From: Ignavibacteria bacterium
Lineage (GTDB): Bacteria; Bacteroidota; Ignavibacteria; Tepidaquicellales; Tepidaquicellaceae
DNA: 64,000 bases
Assembly (NCBI GenBank): GCA_016710985.1
Contig: JADJTX010000030.1
Location: forward strand, 24,495-88,494
Direction: 5' to 3'
Below the pieces are notes generated by a model. That model did not search any database, was not told the origin of the DNA, and worked only from the letters and a program-made list of their open reading frames with translations. Positions 26,681-36,578 of this stretch are shown here, piece by piece. The translations under genes and the position numbers were made by a program. Within the stretch, counting starts at the first letter, position 1, and every line of letters starts with the position of its first letter.

Positions 26681-27349
26681 ATGAAAAAAATTATTTTACT
26701 CTCCATTTCACTCATTTTTCTTTCCTATTTTTACTCATGCTCGTCAGTTACTGAAGTTACAGGGACATGGAAAAAGCCTGCTACAGCTGCTCAAAAATAC
26801 AATAAGATTTGTGTACTGGGAGCCAGTAAGGACATTGTAAAAAGGTCTATGGTAGAAAAGGCGGTGGTAAACCAAATGTCATTATATGGCATTAATGCAG
26901 TAGCCGGTGTAAATATTTTACCGGATAATTTTATTGATTCTGACAATGATAGTAAAGTTGACTCTGAGAATAAAGCAGCTTTAATTGCGAAACTTAAAGA
27001 AGCGGGAGTTGATGGTGTATTCCTGATCAGTTTACAGGATGTAAAAAAATCCGAGTCGTATGTCCCCGGGACTTCATATTACGCTCCTTACGCAGGCTTC
27101 TATGGTGGGTTCTACAATAATTACTGGGGATCATACAATATGGTCAGCTCACCCGGTTACTATGTTCAGAATACAAATTATTTCTTAAGCAGTAATTTTT
27201 ATAATATTGCTTCCGAGTCGTTGTTATGGTCTGCTCAGTCTAATACATTTGATCCTCAGTCATTAAATGATTTTACAAAATCTTATGCAAGTTCTGTTGT
27301 TGAACAGTTTGCATCCAGCGGAGTTGTAAAAACTACCGGGAAAAAATAA
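26681..27349 (+). CDS. Outer-membrane lipoprotein, DUF4136-like
   Basis: A lipoprotein signal peptide ends in the lipobox YSCSS (cysteine about residue 20). The mature 200 residues start TEVTGTWKKP, as in secreted proteins that detect or chelate small molecules in the DUF4136 group, and include GVDGVFLISL and a Y/G-rich loop (about 128-160). I do not assign a function. A strong terminator lies 25 bases downstream, so it is monocistronic. Confidence 0.7.
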   Translation: MKKIILLSISLIFLSYFYSCSSVTEVTGTWKKPATAAQKYNKICVLGASKDIVKRSMVEKAVVNQMSLYGINAVAGVNILPDNFIDSDNDSKVDSENKAALIAKLKEAGVDGVFLISLQDVKKSESYVPGTSYYAPYAGFYGGFYNNYWGSYNMVSSPGYYVQNTNYFLSSNFYNIASESLLWSAQSNTFDPQSLNDFTKSYASSVVEQFASSGVVKTTGKK

Positions 27350-27373
27350 TATTAATTATATTTTTTAGCTAAT

Positions 27374-27409
27374 AAGGAAATCTGCAAAAAGCAGGTTTCC
27401 TTTTTTTTT
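27374..27409 (+). terminator. Intrinsic terminator after the lipoprotein gene
   Basis: The stem GGAAATCTGC/GCAGGTTTCC (one G-U pair) has an A5 loop and is followed by a run of nine T. Adenines before the stem extend pairing into the T-run. Confidence 0.92.
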
Positions 27410-27466
27410 CTAAATCTGTTGTAACTATATGTTAATATTTTTAATTTATCTTAAAAGTAAATTCAG

Positions 27467-28900
27467 ATGCAGAGTAAGATTCAATTCATATTAAACAGGG
27501 AATTAATTGAAGTTAACATTAACCCTGCAACTGTATTACTTGATTATGTCAGAAGTTTAAGATTAACCGGTACAAAAGAAGGATGCAAGGAAGGTGATTG
27601 CGGCGCATGCACGGTTTTAGCCGGTGAGTTATCTGAAGGAAAAGTAAATTATAAATCCGTAAATTCCTGCCTTATTCCTGTTCAGAATATTTCCGGAAAG
27701 CATATTGTGACTATTGAAGGCTTGAACTCTGATGAGAAAAATTTAAATCCCATTCAGCAGGCATTCCTCGATGAAGGAGCTTCCCAGTGCGGGTTCTGCA
27801 CACCGGGTTTTATCGTTTCACTTACGGGATATTTATTAAATGAAGGTAAGCTTAAAAACAATAATGTACTGGATTCTCTGGATGGAAACATTTGCCGTTG
27901 TACAGGACACAGCTCAATAATAAGAGCTGCGGAAAGAATCAGATCAAAATTTAAAAATGAGATCATTTCTTCCAAAGGCGATGCTTATGAATATTTAACT
28001 GAGAATAAAATCATCCCTGGATATTTTTTATCCGTAAAAAAAATGCTTGAAGGAATTTCAAATGAGAATATGAATTCCGGTTTACAAAATTCCGTCAAAA
28101 AATATTTTATAGGTGGCGGCACGGATCTGTTTGTCCAGAGACCTGAAGAAATGCTATTTACTGATGCACAATTTTTAGACCCGGAAAAAAATCTGAAAGG
28201 AATAAAAGCGGATAACGGATATTGTCAGATTGGATGCAGTGTCACCGTTACTGATCTACTCGAATCGGAAACTATAAATAATATTTTTCCGCAAATTTAT
28301 AATTTTGCAGAGTTATTCGGATCGACACCAATCAGAAATTCCGCAACCGTAGGGGGCAATATCAATAATGCGTCGCCAATTGGTGATATGACTGCATTCT
28401 TCCTTGCCTTGAATTCAAACGTCATACTCTCAGACGGCAGCATCAAAAGAGAGATCCCGTTGAATGAATTCTATACAAGTTATAAAAAGACCGCAAGGAA
28501 ACCTGAAGAATACATGGAAGGCATTAATTTCAAAATCCCTGACGGAAATTATTTTTTTAATTTTGAAAAGGTTTCGAAACGAACCTATCTCGATATTGCA
28601 AGTGTTAATTCCGCGATTTTAATCAACGTTGAAAATGAAGTGATAACAGACGTGAACATTTCAGCAGGAGGTGTTGCCGCAACTCCACTATTTCTTTTTA
28701 AAACCTGTCAATTTTTAAAAGGGAAAATACTTAATGCCGGAAATATAAAAGAAGCAATATCAATTTCTCAAAATGAAATTTCACCGATCAGTGATGCAAG
28801 AGGAAGCGCTGACTATAAAAAGCTTTTATTAATAAGGCTTCTTTATGCTCACTTCGTCACTTTGTTTCCTGAAATTATTAATGCAGAACAGACAGTATGA
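27467..28900 (+). CDS. xdhA: Xanthine dehydrogenase small subunit (FeS and FAD domains)
   Basis: The 477-residue subunit passes electrons from the molybdenum centre of the large subunit to NAD+. The N-terminal plant-type [2Fe-2S] motif has C40, C45, C48 and C68, and the second cluster has C108, C111, C143 and C145 (QCGFC and ICRC). The FAD domain includes GGGTDLF and TPIRNSATVGGNINNASPIGD. Domain order is that of XdhA-type subunits in which both are fused. The stop overlaps the start of the large subunit gene (ATGA), so the two are translationally coupled. Confidence 0.93.
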   Translation: MQSKIQFILNRELIEVNINPATVLLDYVRSLRLTGTKEGCKEGDCGACTVLAGELSEGKVNYKSVNSCLIPVQNISGKHIVTIEGLNSDEKNLNPIQQAFLDEGASQCGFCTPGFIVSLTGYLLNEGKLKNNNVLDSLDGNICRCTGHSSIIRAAERIRSKFKNEIISSKGDAYEYLTENKIIPGYFLSVKKMLEGISNENMNSGLQNSVKKYFIGGGTDLFVQRPEEMLFTDAQFLDPEKNLKGIKADNGYCQIGCSVTVTDLLESETINNIFPQIYNFAELFGSTPIRNSATVGGNINNASPIGDMTAFFLALNSNVILSDGSIKREIPLNEFYTSYKKTARKPEEYMEGINFKIPDGNYFFNFEKVSKRTYLDIASVNSAILINVENEVITDVNISAGGVAATPLFLFKTCQFLKGKILNAGNIKEAISISQNEISPISDARGSADYKKLLLIRLLYAHFVTLFPEIINAEQTV

Positions 28901-31200
28901 AAGACTACGATATCATACATCATGTGAGAGGCGAATCTCAATTCATTGATGACATAAATGTTCCTGACGGAACATTGTTTGCGTATGTCTTCTATTCTCC
29001 TTCAGCTCACGGAAAAATAAAGTCACTTGACCTCAGTATTGCAAACTCAATGAAAGGTGTCAAAAGTATTATAACATTTACTGATATCCCCGGTGAAAAT
29101 CAGATCGGCGGGATAGTACCGGACGAACCGCTGCTTGCTGAAAATGAAGTTCACTTCATTGGAATGCCCGTTGCCATTGTTGTTGCCGAATCAAAATTCA
29201 TTGCAAAGGAAGCTTCTAAAAACATTAAAATTGAAATTGAACCGCTTCCGGTAATTACCGATCCCCGTGAAGCATTTAAAAAAGGAGATTTAACAATTCC
29301 GCCGAGAATTTTCTCGAGGGGAGATACTGAAAATGCATGGAAAGATTGCGATGTAATAATTGAAGGAGATTGTGAATCCGGCGGACAGGAGCATCTGTAT
29401 CTTGAAACGCAGGGAGCTTTTGCATATCCGATGGAAGGAGGGTCTGTAAAAATTATTTCTTCGACACAGGGACCTACAGCGGTTCAGAAAGTTGCAGCGA
29501 GAATTTTAGGAGTTCCTATGAATAAGATTGAAGTTGAAGTTCTGCGGCTTGGTGGTGGCTTTGGCGGAAAAGAAGATCAGGCTTCCCCTTGGGCTGCGAT
29601 GGCAGCTCTTGCAGCAGTTAAACTTAACCGGCCTGTAAAATTAATTCTTCCCCGTCATGAAGATATGATAATGACGGGTAAACGAAACCCTTATTCTTCA
29701 GATTTCAAAATTGGTCTGACTAAGGATGGAAAGATAATTGCTTTTGAAGCGACATACTATCAAAATTCCGGAGCATCAGCGGATCTTTCTCCGGCTATTC
29801 TTGACAGGACTCTTTTTCATTGCACTAATAGCTATTACATCCCGCATGTAAAAGCGACCGGCTACTGCTGCAGAACAAACCTGCCTCCGAATACGGCATT
29901 CAGAGGGTTCGGCGGACCTCAGGGAAAGTTTGTGATCGAATGCGCAATTTTTAAAGCTGCAGAAAAACTCGGAATAGATGCGTCTGTCATTCAGAAAAAG
30001 AATTTATTGAAAGAAGGTGATGAGTTTCATTACGGTCAGAAAGCTCTGAACGTTCATACAGAAAATACCTGGAGTTTGGCTGAGGAGAAATTTCAAGCTG
30101 AAACAATCCGGAAGAGAGTTAAGAAGTTCAATGATGAGAATAAGAATTTCAAAAAAGGTTTTGCGTTTATGCCGATTTGTTTTGGAATAGCATTCACAAA
30201 TACCCGTATGAATCAGGCAAATGCACTTGTAAATATTTATTCAGATGGAAGCGTAAGCTACAGCACAGGGGCTGTCGAGATGGGTCAGGGAGTAAATGCA
30301 AAGATAAAGGAAGTTGTCTCAAGAGTATTTTCCGTTCCTCATGACCTGATAAAAACAGAACCTACAAACACAACCCGTTCGGCAAATACTTCTCCCACTG
30401 CCGCGAGTTCAGGAGCTGATCTGAATTGTAATGCTGTTTATAGTGCCTGTAATATTATTTTGGAGCGTTTAAAAAAATCTGCCTTAGAGGAGATCAGACA
30501 AAAAGATATTGATAAGATCGAAATGAAAGACGGAGTAGTTTATTACAATAAAGAAAAAACGAATTTAAAGTGGCATGAATTGATTGAAACAACCTATTCC
30601 AAAAGAGTAAGCCTTTCGGCTCACGCACATTATGCAACACCCGGTATTCATTTCGACAGAGAAACCAATAAGGGAAATCCGTTTGCTTACCATGTCTACG
30701 GTACAGCAATCATCGAAGCAACTGTTGATTGCTTAAGAGGTACTTATAAAATTGATTCAGTCAGAGCCGTTCATGATTTTGGAAATTCTTTAAATCCGGT
30801 CATAGATCTGGGTCAGGCAGAAGGTGCAATAATGCAGGGTATCGGTTGGATGACAATTGAAGAAATAATTTATAATAACGACGGTAAACTTCTTACTGAT
30901 CTGCTGTCAACTTACAAAGTCCCTGACTTACATTTCGCCCCGAAAGAGATGGAAATTATTTTTCACGGCAAGCCCAACGCAGCAGGCATCTTCCAGTCAA
31001 AGGCAGTAGGCGAGCCGCCTCTGATGTACGGCATAGGAGCTTACTTTGCGATTTTGAATGCGGTTAAAGAATTCAATCCGGGAAAAGAATTCAAATTTTC
31101 AGCTCCAATTACTCCCGAAAAAGTTTTAATGAATTTGTATAAATCTTCTGAATCTGACAAATTGCCTTCAGCAAAAGGCAAACAGCTTGAAACTGCTTAA
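28897..31200 (+). CDS. xdhB: Xanthine dehydrogenase large (molybdopterin) subunit
   Basis: The 767-residue catalytic subunit hydroxylates hypoxanthine and xanthine at the molybdenum cofactor. Molybdenum-domain motifs are present in order: GGGFGGKEDQA, RGFGGPQGKF, EMGQGVN, NTSPTAASSGAD and the active-site glutamate region GEPPLMYGIGAY. Length is normal for an XdhB-type subunit. Substrate specificity within the xanthine oxidase family cannot be proved, but the two-subunit layout with XdhC fits purine catabolism. Confidence 0.93.
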   Translation: MKDYDIIHHVRGESQFIDDINVPDGTLFAYVFYSPSAHGKIKSLDLSIANSMKGVKSIITFTDIPGENQIGGIVPDEPLLAENEVHFIGMPVAIVVAESKFIAKEASKNIKIEIEPLPVITDPREAFKKGDLTIPPRIFSRGDTENAWKDCDVIIEGDCESGGQEHLYLETQGAFAYPMEGGSVKIISSTQGPTAVQKVAARILGVPMNKIEVEVLRLGGGFGGKEDQASPWAAMAALAAVKLNRPVKLILPRHEDMIMTGKRNPYSSDFKIGLTKDGKIIAFEATYYQNSGASADLSPAILDRTLFHCTNSYYIPHVKATGYCCRTNLPPNTAFRGFGGPQGKFVIECAIFKAAEKLGIDASVIQKKNLLKEGDEFHYGQKALNVHTENTWSLAEEKFQAETIRKRVKKFNDENKNFKKGFAFMPICFGIAFTNTRMNQANALVNIYSDGSVSYSTGAVEMGQGVNAKIKEVVSRVFSVPHDLIKTEPTNTTRSANTSPTAASSGADLNCNAVYSACNIILERLKKSALEEIRQKDIDKIEMKDGVVYYNKEKTNLKWHELIETTYSKRVSLSAHAHYATPGIHFDRETNKGNPFAYHVYGTAIIEATVDCLRGTYKIDSVRAVHDFGNSLNPVIDLGQAEGAIMQGIGWMTIEEIIYNNDGKLLTDLLSTYKVPDLHFAPKEMEIIFHGKPNAAGIFQSKAVGEPPLMYGIGAYFAILNAVKEFNPGKEFKFSAPITPEKVLMNLYKSSESDKLPSAKGKQLETA

Positions 31201-31209
31201 TATATTTTT

Positions 31210-32172
31210 ATGAAAGAAATTCATCTCTGGAATTTTATTCATACGCATATTACTAATAACCATTCCATCCTCCTCATTACTGTAATTGAAAATACAAAGG
31301 GATCACCGGGAAAGCAGGGATTTAAAATGGCTGTGTCTTCAAACGGTGATTCGGTTGGCTCCATTGGCGGTGGTGTAATGGAATATAATGCCGCCAAAGA
31401 ATGCAACCATTTACTTGAAAATAAAATATACATTAACAGGATCGAAACACTTCATCACAATAAAAATACATCGGTAAAAAGTTCGGGTTTAATATGTTCC
31501 GGGTCGCAGACTAATTTCACAACCGTATTAAGCAAAAAGGATACTGATACAGTTTTGAATATTTTAAATGCTATGACAAACTTAAAGCCCGGGAAAATAA
31601 TTTTCAATCAAAAAGGAATAATTTTTAAATCTTCAGCAAAGAAGTTACCGGATTTTAACTATGTATTTAAAAATGAAAGAGACTGGAAGTTTGAACAGGC
31701 AACGGGTAAAGAAAAAATTGTTTATTTAATCGGAGGAGGTCACGTTGGATTGGCTCTCAGTAAGGTATTGTCTCTACTGGATTTTTATGTGATCGTTTAT
31801 GACAACCGTGATGATCTAAGAACATTTAAGGAAAATAATTATGCCGATAAAAAGATAGCCGGCGCTTATAAAGACCTGGGGAAAATTATTGAACCGGATT
31901 CATATGTTGTAATCGTGACAACGGGTTTTGAATCTGACAAAGAAGCGCTCAAACAGGTAATAAATAAAAATGTAAAATATATCGGCTTAATGGGTACGAA
32001 AGCTAAGATAAAAAAAATTTTTGCAGAAGCGTTAAAAGATGGCGTAAGGAAAGAGCAATTGAAAACAATTCACGCACCGGTAGGAATAAATATCAACAGT
32101 GACACACCGGAAGAGATCGCAGTTAGTATTGCTGCTGAGATTATCCGGGAAAAAAATAATAGCCTGCTTTAA
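31210..32172 (+). CDS. xdhC: XdhC-family molybdenum cofactor insertion protein
   Basis: The 320-residue protein has the XdhC N-terminal domain (GSIGGGVMEYNA, LICSGSQTNF) and a C-terminal Rossmann domain (LIGGGHVGLALSKVL, IGLMGTKAKIKKI, HAPVGININSDTPEEIAVSI). XdhC binds molybdenum cofactor, promotes its sulphuration and inserts it into xanthine dehydrogenase. It follows the large subunit by 9 bases in the same operon. Confidence 0.93.
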   Translation: MKEIHLWNFIHTHITNNHSILLITVIENTKGSPGKQGFKMAVSSNGDSVGSIGGGVMEYNAAKECNHLLENKIYINRIETLHHNKNTSVKSSGLICSGSQTNFTTVLSKKDTDTVLNILNAMTNLKPGKIIFNQKGIIFKSSAKKLPDFNYVFKNERDWKFEQATGKEKIVYLIGGGHVGLALSKVLSLLDFYVIVYDNRDDLRTFKENNYADKKIAGAYKDLGKIIEPDSYVVIVTTGFESDKEALKQVINKNVKYIGLMGTKAKIKKIFAEALKDGVRKEQLKTIHAPVGININSDTPEEIAVSIAAEIIREKNNSLL

Positions 32173-32188
32173 AAATTATCCATGGATC

Positions 32189-33046
32189 TTATACGAGACC
32201 GTGCTTTAATGTGAATTCCTCAACTAATATTTTATGTCTTTTGCTTAAATGATTCAGAGTTGACTTCAACGCTCTCTTAACTGTTAAATCAACATCACCC
32301 GTGAAGTTTTTTAAAACATCAAACGCTTCACCGGGATATTTATTCCCAAAGCTGTTATTGAATGACATTATGACATTCCATCTCACGTTTTCATCACGGA
32401 TCTTGCTCCATTTTTTCAGCTGTCGGATTGTTTCCTTTGGATATTTATTTCCGAAATATGAACCGAGAATGAAAGGTCCTAAATTTTTCCTGACATATTT
32501 TGAGCTGTCAAAAAGGAGAGGTTCAAATATCGAAAAGGCTTTGTGTAAATGTTCCTTTTCCCTTAATGACAGTGCTGAGAAAACAACCGCTCTCCTTACG
32601 TTTTCAGAGTGATGCTTTGTCCACTTCATAACATCATTGTAAAACTCTGGATTATGATACAGGGTATCCGCGAATGCGTTTGCTGCGTATTCCCTGACCT
32701 CCCAGTTAGGATCACCGGCAATCTTTAAGAGTGCTTCTTTAACTTTCTCTTTATTAAATTTATATCCTCTCCAGATCAGAGAAACTCCGATCTCTTTTGA
32801 GACATCTTCCTTTCTGCTGCAGTAAAAGCTTCCCGCGATGAAAAAATCTTTTTCCCTGTCACCGGACGTATCTATAATGTGTTTTACAATTTCCCTGATA
32901 ACAAATCTTTTGTCTTTTGTTTTAGGTGTTCCGGCATGAGAGGTTTTAATTTTTTCAAGAATGGAAACTATTTCTGAATATTCATTTGAATTAATCGCCG
33001 ATAATATTTCTTTTTTGCTTTTATTATTAAGAAGTGAGTCTTTCAT
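32189..33046 (-). CDS. HEAT-repeat protein, DNA alkylation repeat-like
   Basis: The protein is built of helical repeats such as DPNWEVREYAANAFAD, SENVRRAVVFSAL, SKYVRKNLGPFIL, DENVRWNVIMSF and DLTVKRALKSTL, typical of the HEAT/AlkD-like DNA alkylation repeat superfamily. Full AlkD-type enzymes excise alkylated bases, but the catalytic residues cannot be verified here, so function is uncertain. I place the start at 33046 (285 residues); an in-frame start at 33097 would add 17 N/K/F-rich residues with no coding character. It converges with xdhC. Confidence 0.8.
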   Translation of the reverse strand: MKDSLLNNKSKKEILSAINSNEYSEIVSILEKIKTSHAGTPKTKDKRFVIREIVKHIIDTSGDREKDFFIAGSFYCSRKEDVSKEIGVSLIWRGYKFNKEKVKEALLKIAGDPNWEVREYAANAFADTLYHNPEFYNDVMKWTKHHSENVRRAVVFSALSLREKEHLHKAFSIFEPLLFDSSKYVRKNLGPFILGSYFGNKYPKETIRQLKKWSKIRDENVRWNVIMSFNNSFGNKYPGEAFDVLKNFTGDVDLTVKRALKSTLNHLSKRHKILVEEFTLKHGLV

Positions 33047-33149
33047 ATTTAAAAACTTTATTTTATTCTTGTTTAAATTAATATTTTTAAAAAACAAAGA
33101 GTATTGAAATAAATATGTAATTAGTTTAAGTTTAAAAAAAGGGGAATTT

Positions 33150-34661
33150 ATGAAAAACTATATTTTTAAGATCTTTCTAAGGAGCTTTACAATCACATCG
33201 CTTATTTTCATAACTGCATCGTTTTGCAATTCACAAATATTTCCATGGAGTCAGGTTAAGAACATCACAACAGGGCATGTTGATAAAAATCCGGGTTTTG
33301 GTACGAAGCAGGAGGAATTCGGAGCTCTTTTTGACTGGGAGTTTTTAGTCTTTGAAAGACATAACGGGTCATCTTCAGACATTTGCGTACTGAAGATTGA
33401 TAACGAAGGTCCTTCGGATTCTGTGGTTTATTTAACAAATGATTTATTCCTAGACAGAAATCCTTCAATATCATATGATGAGGGTGCGATATTCATTCAA
33501 ACAGTAATCAGCAATTCTCTTGCCTTGTGGGAAACTAACAGAAACGGAAGATGGGATGTTTACGCTTCATACTACAATATTAATACCGGCTGGCAAAATC
33601 CTTTTCCTGTAGATACTTCATCTTACAATAAATCCCATCCCAGATCAGTTAATATCGGTAATTCAAATTTTGCATTAGTGTATGAAAGGGATAATGACAT
33701 AATTTTTAAAATTCTAAATGCACAGACTCAAACCATAAGTTATGATTCTAATCTTACAATTACAGACAGTTTAAATTGTTTAAATCCTTTCATTTCAAAA
33801 AGAAACAGCATCTATGTCAGCTATGAAAAAGTAAAACCGGATAACGAAAAACAAATTGACTTCCGCAGATCACCGGCTCTTCCTAACTGGACTGCACCTG
33901 ACACAATTGCTTTCCTTGGCAACAATATAAATTCGGGATTTGTCGGATCATTTAATGATCCTATAAATATTTTCAGTTCAGACAGACTCGGGAATTATAA
34001 TATTTACGGTACATCCTTCAATTCTTTCGAATCACAAAAGCCTGTTGTAATCAATGAAAGTTCGGAAAATACAAACTACGAGTCATATTTATCACCTATT
34101 GTTACCGATGGAGGATTCTATAACCACGCGAATGCTTACATAAAAAAGACAGATTCAGTTAAAATAATATTTTCTGATTATGCACTTCCGCGGGACAGTT
34201 CCGTTGTATCGGATTCTTCAGCACATGTATCCCTGACAATGAACCGTGGTCTGAAGAGCGGGCAGTTCGATGCAGTCGTTTGGGTTGTATTTAACAAAGA
34301 CAGTCTTACCTTCACAAATTTATGCGCCAGATCAGTCTTAATAATTATATCTGATATAAAACAAATTTCATCTGAAGTTCCGTCTTCTTTCATGTTATAT
34401 CAGAATTTTCCAAACCCATTTAATCCAATGACAAAAATTAAATTTGATATTCCTCAAACGAAAGGAAATACTGGGGAAAATATCAGATTAATTATATATG
34501 ATCAGCTTGGAAAGGAAATAGAAAGATTAGTTGATAATAATCTTAATTATGGGAGCTATGAAGTCAGCTGGTATGCCGGAAAATATTCAAGCGGAATGTA
34601 TTTCTACAAGCTTATCTCTGATGATTTTTCTTTTACAAAAAAAATGCTTTTACTAAAGTAA
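33150..34661 (+). CDS. Secreted protein with type IX sorting domain
   Basis: The 503-residue protein has a signal peptide (about residues 1-27, ending FCNSQ), a large region with repeated beta-propeller-like strands, and a C-terminal type IX secretion sorting domain. That domain begins YQNFPNPFNPMTKIKFDIP at about 418 and ends with SSGMYFYKLISDDFSFTKKM. T9SS cargo of this kind is exported across the outer membrane and anchored or released after removal of the sorting domain. The propeller-like body recalls TolB-type repeats but no function is assigned. Confidence 0.82.
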   Translation: MKNYIFKIFLRSFTITSLIFITASFCNSQIFPWSQVKNITTGHVDKNPGFGTKQEEFGALFDWEFLVFERHNGSSSDICVLKIDNEGPSDSVVYLTNDLFLDRNPSISYDEGAIFIQTVISNSLALWETNRNGRWDVYASYYNINTGWQNPFPVDTSSYNKSHPRSVNIGNSNFALVYERDNDIIFKILNAQTQTISYDSNLTITDSLNCLNPFISKRNSIYVSYEKVKPDNEKQIDFRRSPALPNWTAPDTIAFLGNNINSGFVGSFNDPINIFSSDRLGNYNIYGTSFNSFESQKPVVINESSENTNYESYLSPIVTDGGFYNHANAYIKKTDSVKIIFSDYALPRDSSVVSDSSAHVSLTMNRGLKSGQFDAVVWVVFNKDSLTFTNLCARSVLIIISDIKQISSEVPSSFMLYQNFPNPFNPMTKIKFDIPQTKGNTGENIRLIIYDQLGKEIERLVDNNLNYGSYEVSWYAGKYSSGMYFYKLISDDFSFTKKMLLLK

Positions 34662-34692
34662 ATTTAGAATTACAAATCTGATTTATAAATCT

Positions 34693-34700
34693 TATATTTG
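34693..34700 (+). promoter_or_regulatory. Possible Bacteroidetes-type -7 element before nuoJ
   Basis: TATATTTG fits the TAnnTTTG -7 consensus of Bacteroidetes promoters and lies 25 bases before the nuoJ start. No convincing -33 TTTG partner is visible, so this is tentative. Confidence 0.25.
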
Positions 34701-34725
34701 TAGCACTTTCGAAACAAAAATATTT

Positions 34726-35244
34726 ATGAAATTAGATCTGGAATCTTTTCTATTCTTTTCACTGGCGATATTATCCGTAGGTTCTGCCATAATGATGATC
34801 ACAAGAAGAAATCCCATTACAAGTGCTTTATTTCTCATCTTAAATTTCTTTACAGTATCAGGGCTTTACCTGCTTTTGAAGGCTCAATTCATTGCCATTA
34901 TACAGGTACTGGTTTATATGGGAGCGATAATGGTTTTATTCTTATTCGTAATAATGCTGTTAAATCTTCAGAACGAGAAAAATCTGAAGGAAAAACATAC
35001 TTATAAGAAAATGACCGCAGTACTGCTTTCAATCTTTTTGTTTTGCCTTCTGGGTTTTACTTTGTATTTCGGTTTTGCAGGTAAATTTAAAACCATTTCG
35101 GACAAAGCTGAACAATTCGGAAAAGCAGAATATCTCGGAGCCGAGCTTTTTACAAATTACTCGTTTCCTTTCGAACTCGCTTCATTTTTATTGTTAGCTG
35201 CCATAGTAGGTGCAGTAGTGCTGGCTAAGAAAAAGTTCGACTGA
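34726..35244 (+). CDS. nuoJ: NADH-quinone oxidoreductase subunit J, isolated gene
   Basis: The 172-residue membrane protein has five membrane helices and the NuoJ pattern: an N-terminal RRNPITSALFLILNF block, IQVLVYMGAIMVLFLFVIMLLN (helix 3), and a final LLAAIVGAVVLAKK helix. NuoJ is a membrane-arm subunit of complex I. Elsewhere it sits inside the nuo operon, but here no other nuo gene is near; serS converges with it at a distance of 2 bases. It may complete a complex I encoded elsewhere. Confidence 0.85.
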   Translation: MKLDLESFLFFSLAILSVGSAIMMITRRNPITSALFLILNFFTVSGLYLLLKAQFIAIIQVLVYMGAIMVLFLFVIMLLNLQNEKNLKEKHTYKKMTAVLLSIFLFCLLGFTLYFGFAGKFKTISDKAEQFGKAEYLGAELFTNYSFPFELASFLLLAAIVGAVVLAKKKFD

Positions 35245-35246
35245 TA

Positions 35247-36521
35247 TCAGATCACATCAAATCCCGCATACTTTCTCAATACCTCCGGGACAATTATGTT
35301 TCCGTCTTTCGTCTGATTTGTTTCCAGCAATGAGACCATTAATCTTGAAGTAGCAAGGCCTGATCCGTTTAAAATATGAACCAGCTCTGTTTTAGTTTTA
35401 TTATTCTCAAGTATTTTCTTATATCTCACCATTGCTCTTCTTGACTGAAAATCTGTGCAGTTGCTGACGGAAGAAGCTTCAAGCCATTTGTCCTCTGCAT
35501 AAGACCATACTTCTATGTCATAACATTTGGAGGCCGCAAAGCCAATATCTGCCGTACACAGTTCGATCACTCTGTAATAAAGACTTAATTTTTCCAGAAT
35601 GCCGCATGCATGAAGCAGCATATTTTCCATTTGGTCATACGATTCTTCGGGCTGACAAAAATTAATCAATTCAACTTTGTTAAACTGATGTACACGCAAA
35701 AATCCTTTTGTATCCTTCCCGTAGCTGCCTGCTTCCCTTCTGAAACAATTTGTGTATCCGCAATACTTTATCGGAAGCTCTTCCTGCTTTAAGATCTCGT
35801 CACGGTGAATGTTCAATATAGAAACTTCAGCAGTAGGAATTGCATAAAGATCATCTTTTTCAAAATGATACATGTCTTCTTCGAATTTCGGAATTTTTTC
35901 GGCAGCTTCCATTGAAGTTCTGCTTACAAGCAAAGGCGTCATAACTTCCCTGTATCCGTTCTTTCCCTGCTCATCAAGCATGAAATTTATCAGAGCTCTC
36001 TCAAGCTGCGCTCCTTTGCCTTTATACAAAGGGAAGCCACTGCCGGATATTTTTGTCCCTCTTTCAAAATCAAGTATATCGAGTGTCTTGCCCAACTGTA
36101 CATGATCTTTTACTTTGAAGTCAAAGCTTTTTTTATCACCCCATTTTTTAAATTCAACATTATCTTTTTCTGATTTACCAAATGGCACTGAATCGTGAGG
36201 AAGATTCGGGATGAATCTCATTAACACATCAATATCATCATCATATTTTCTCAGTTCTTCGTCAAGCTCTTTGATATCATCTGAGACTTTTTTCATCTCA
36301 GAAATTTTCTCTGCCGCATCCTCTTTGCTTTTTTTCATAACGGCAATTTCATCTGAAACTTTATTTCTCGTTTCCTTCAATCCTTCTGATCTGTGAATAA
36401 CTCCAAGGCGGTTTTTATCAAGCTCCAGAATTTTGTCAATTACGGAAATATCTTCATTTCTCAGTTTTAATTTATCTTTTACAAGATCAGGATTTTCTCT
36501 GATTAATTTTATGTCCAGCAT
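35247..36521 (-). CDS. serS: Serine--tRNA ligase
   Basis: The 424-residue class II synthetase charges tRNA-Ser and tRNA-Sec with serine. It has the N-terminal long coiled-coil arm (about residues 30-105), the motif 2 region CFRREAGSYGKDTKG and motif 3 GSGLATSRLMVSLLE. Length and order are typical. It starts with ATG at 36521. Confidence 0.97.
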   Translation of the reverse strand: MLDIKLIRENPDLVKDKLKLRNEDISVIDKILELDKNRLGVIHRSEGLKETRNKVSDEIAVMKKSKEDAAEKISEMKKVSDDIKELDEELRKYDDDIDVLMRFIPNLPHDSVPFGKSEKDNVEFKKWGDKKSFDFKVKDHVQLGKTLDILDFERGTKISGSGFPLYKGKGAQLERALINFMLDEQGKNGYREVMTPLLVSRTSMEAAEKIPKFEEDMYHFEKDDLYAIPTAEVSILNIHRDEILKQEELPIKYCGYTNCFRREAGSYGKDTKGFLRVHQFNKVELINFCQPEESYDQMENMLLHACGILEKLSLYYRVIELCTADIGFAASKCYDIEVWSYAEDKWLEASSVSNCTDFQSRRAMVRYKKILENNKTKTELVHILNGSGLATSRLMVSLLETNQTKDGNIIVPEVLRKYAGFDVI

Positions 36522-36578
36522 TTATAAATTTTTATAATTTTTTATTTCGGTATTTATTTAAAATTTCAATTTCCTTAT

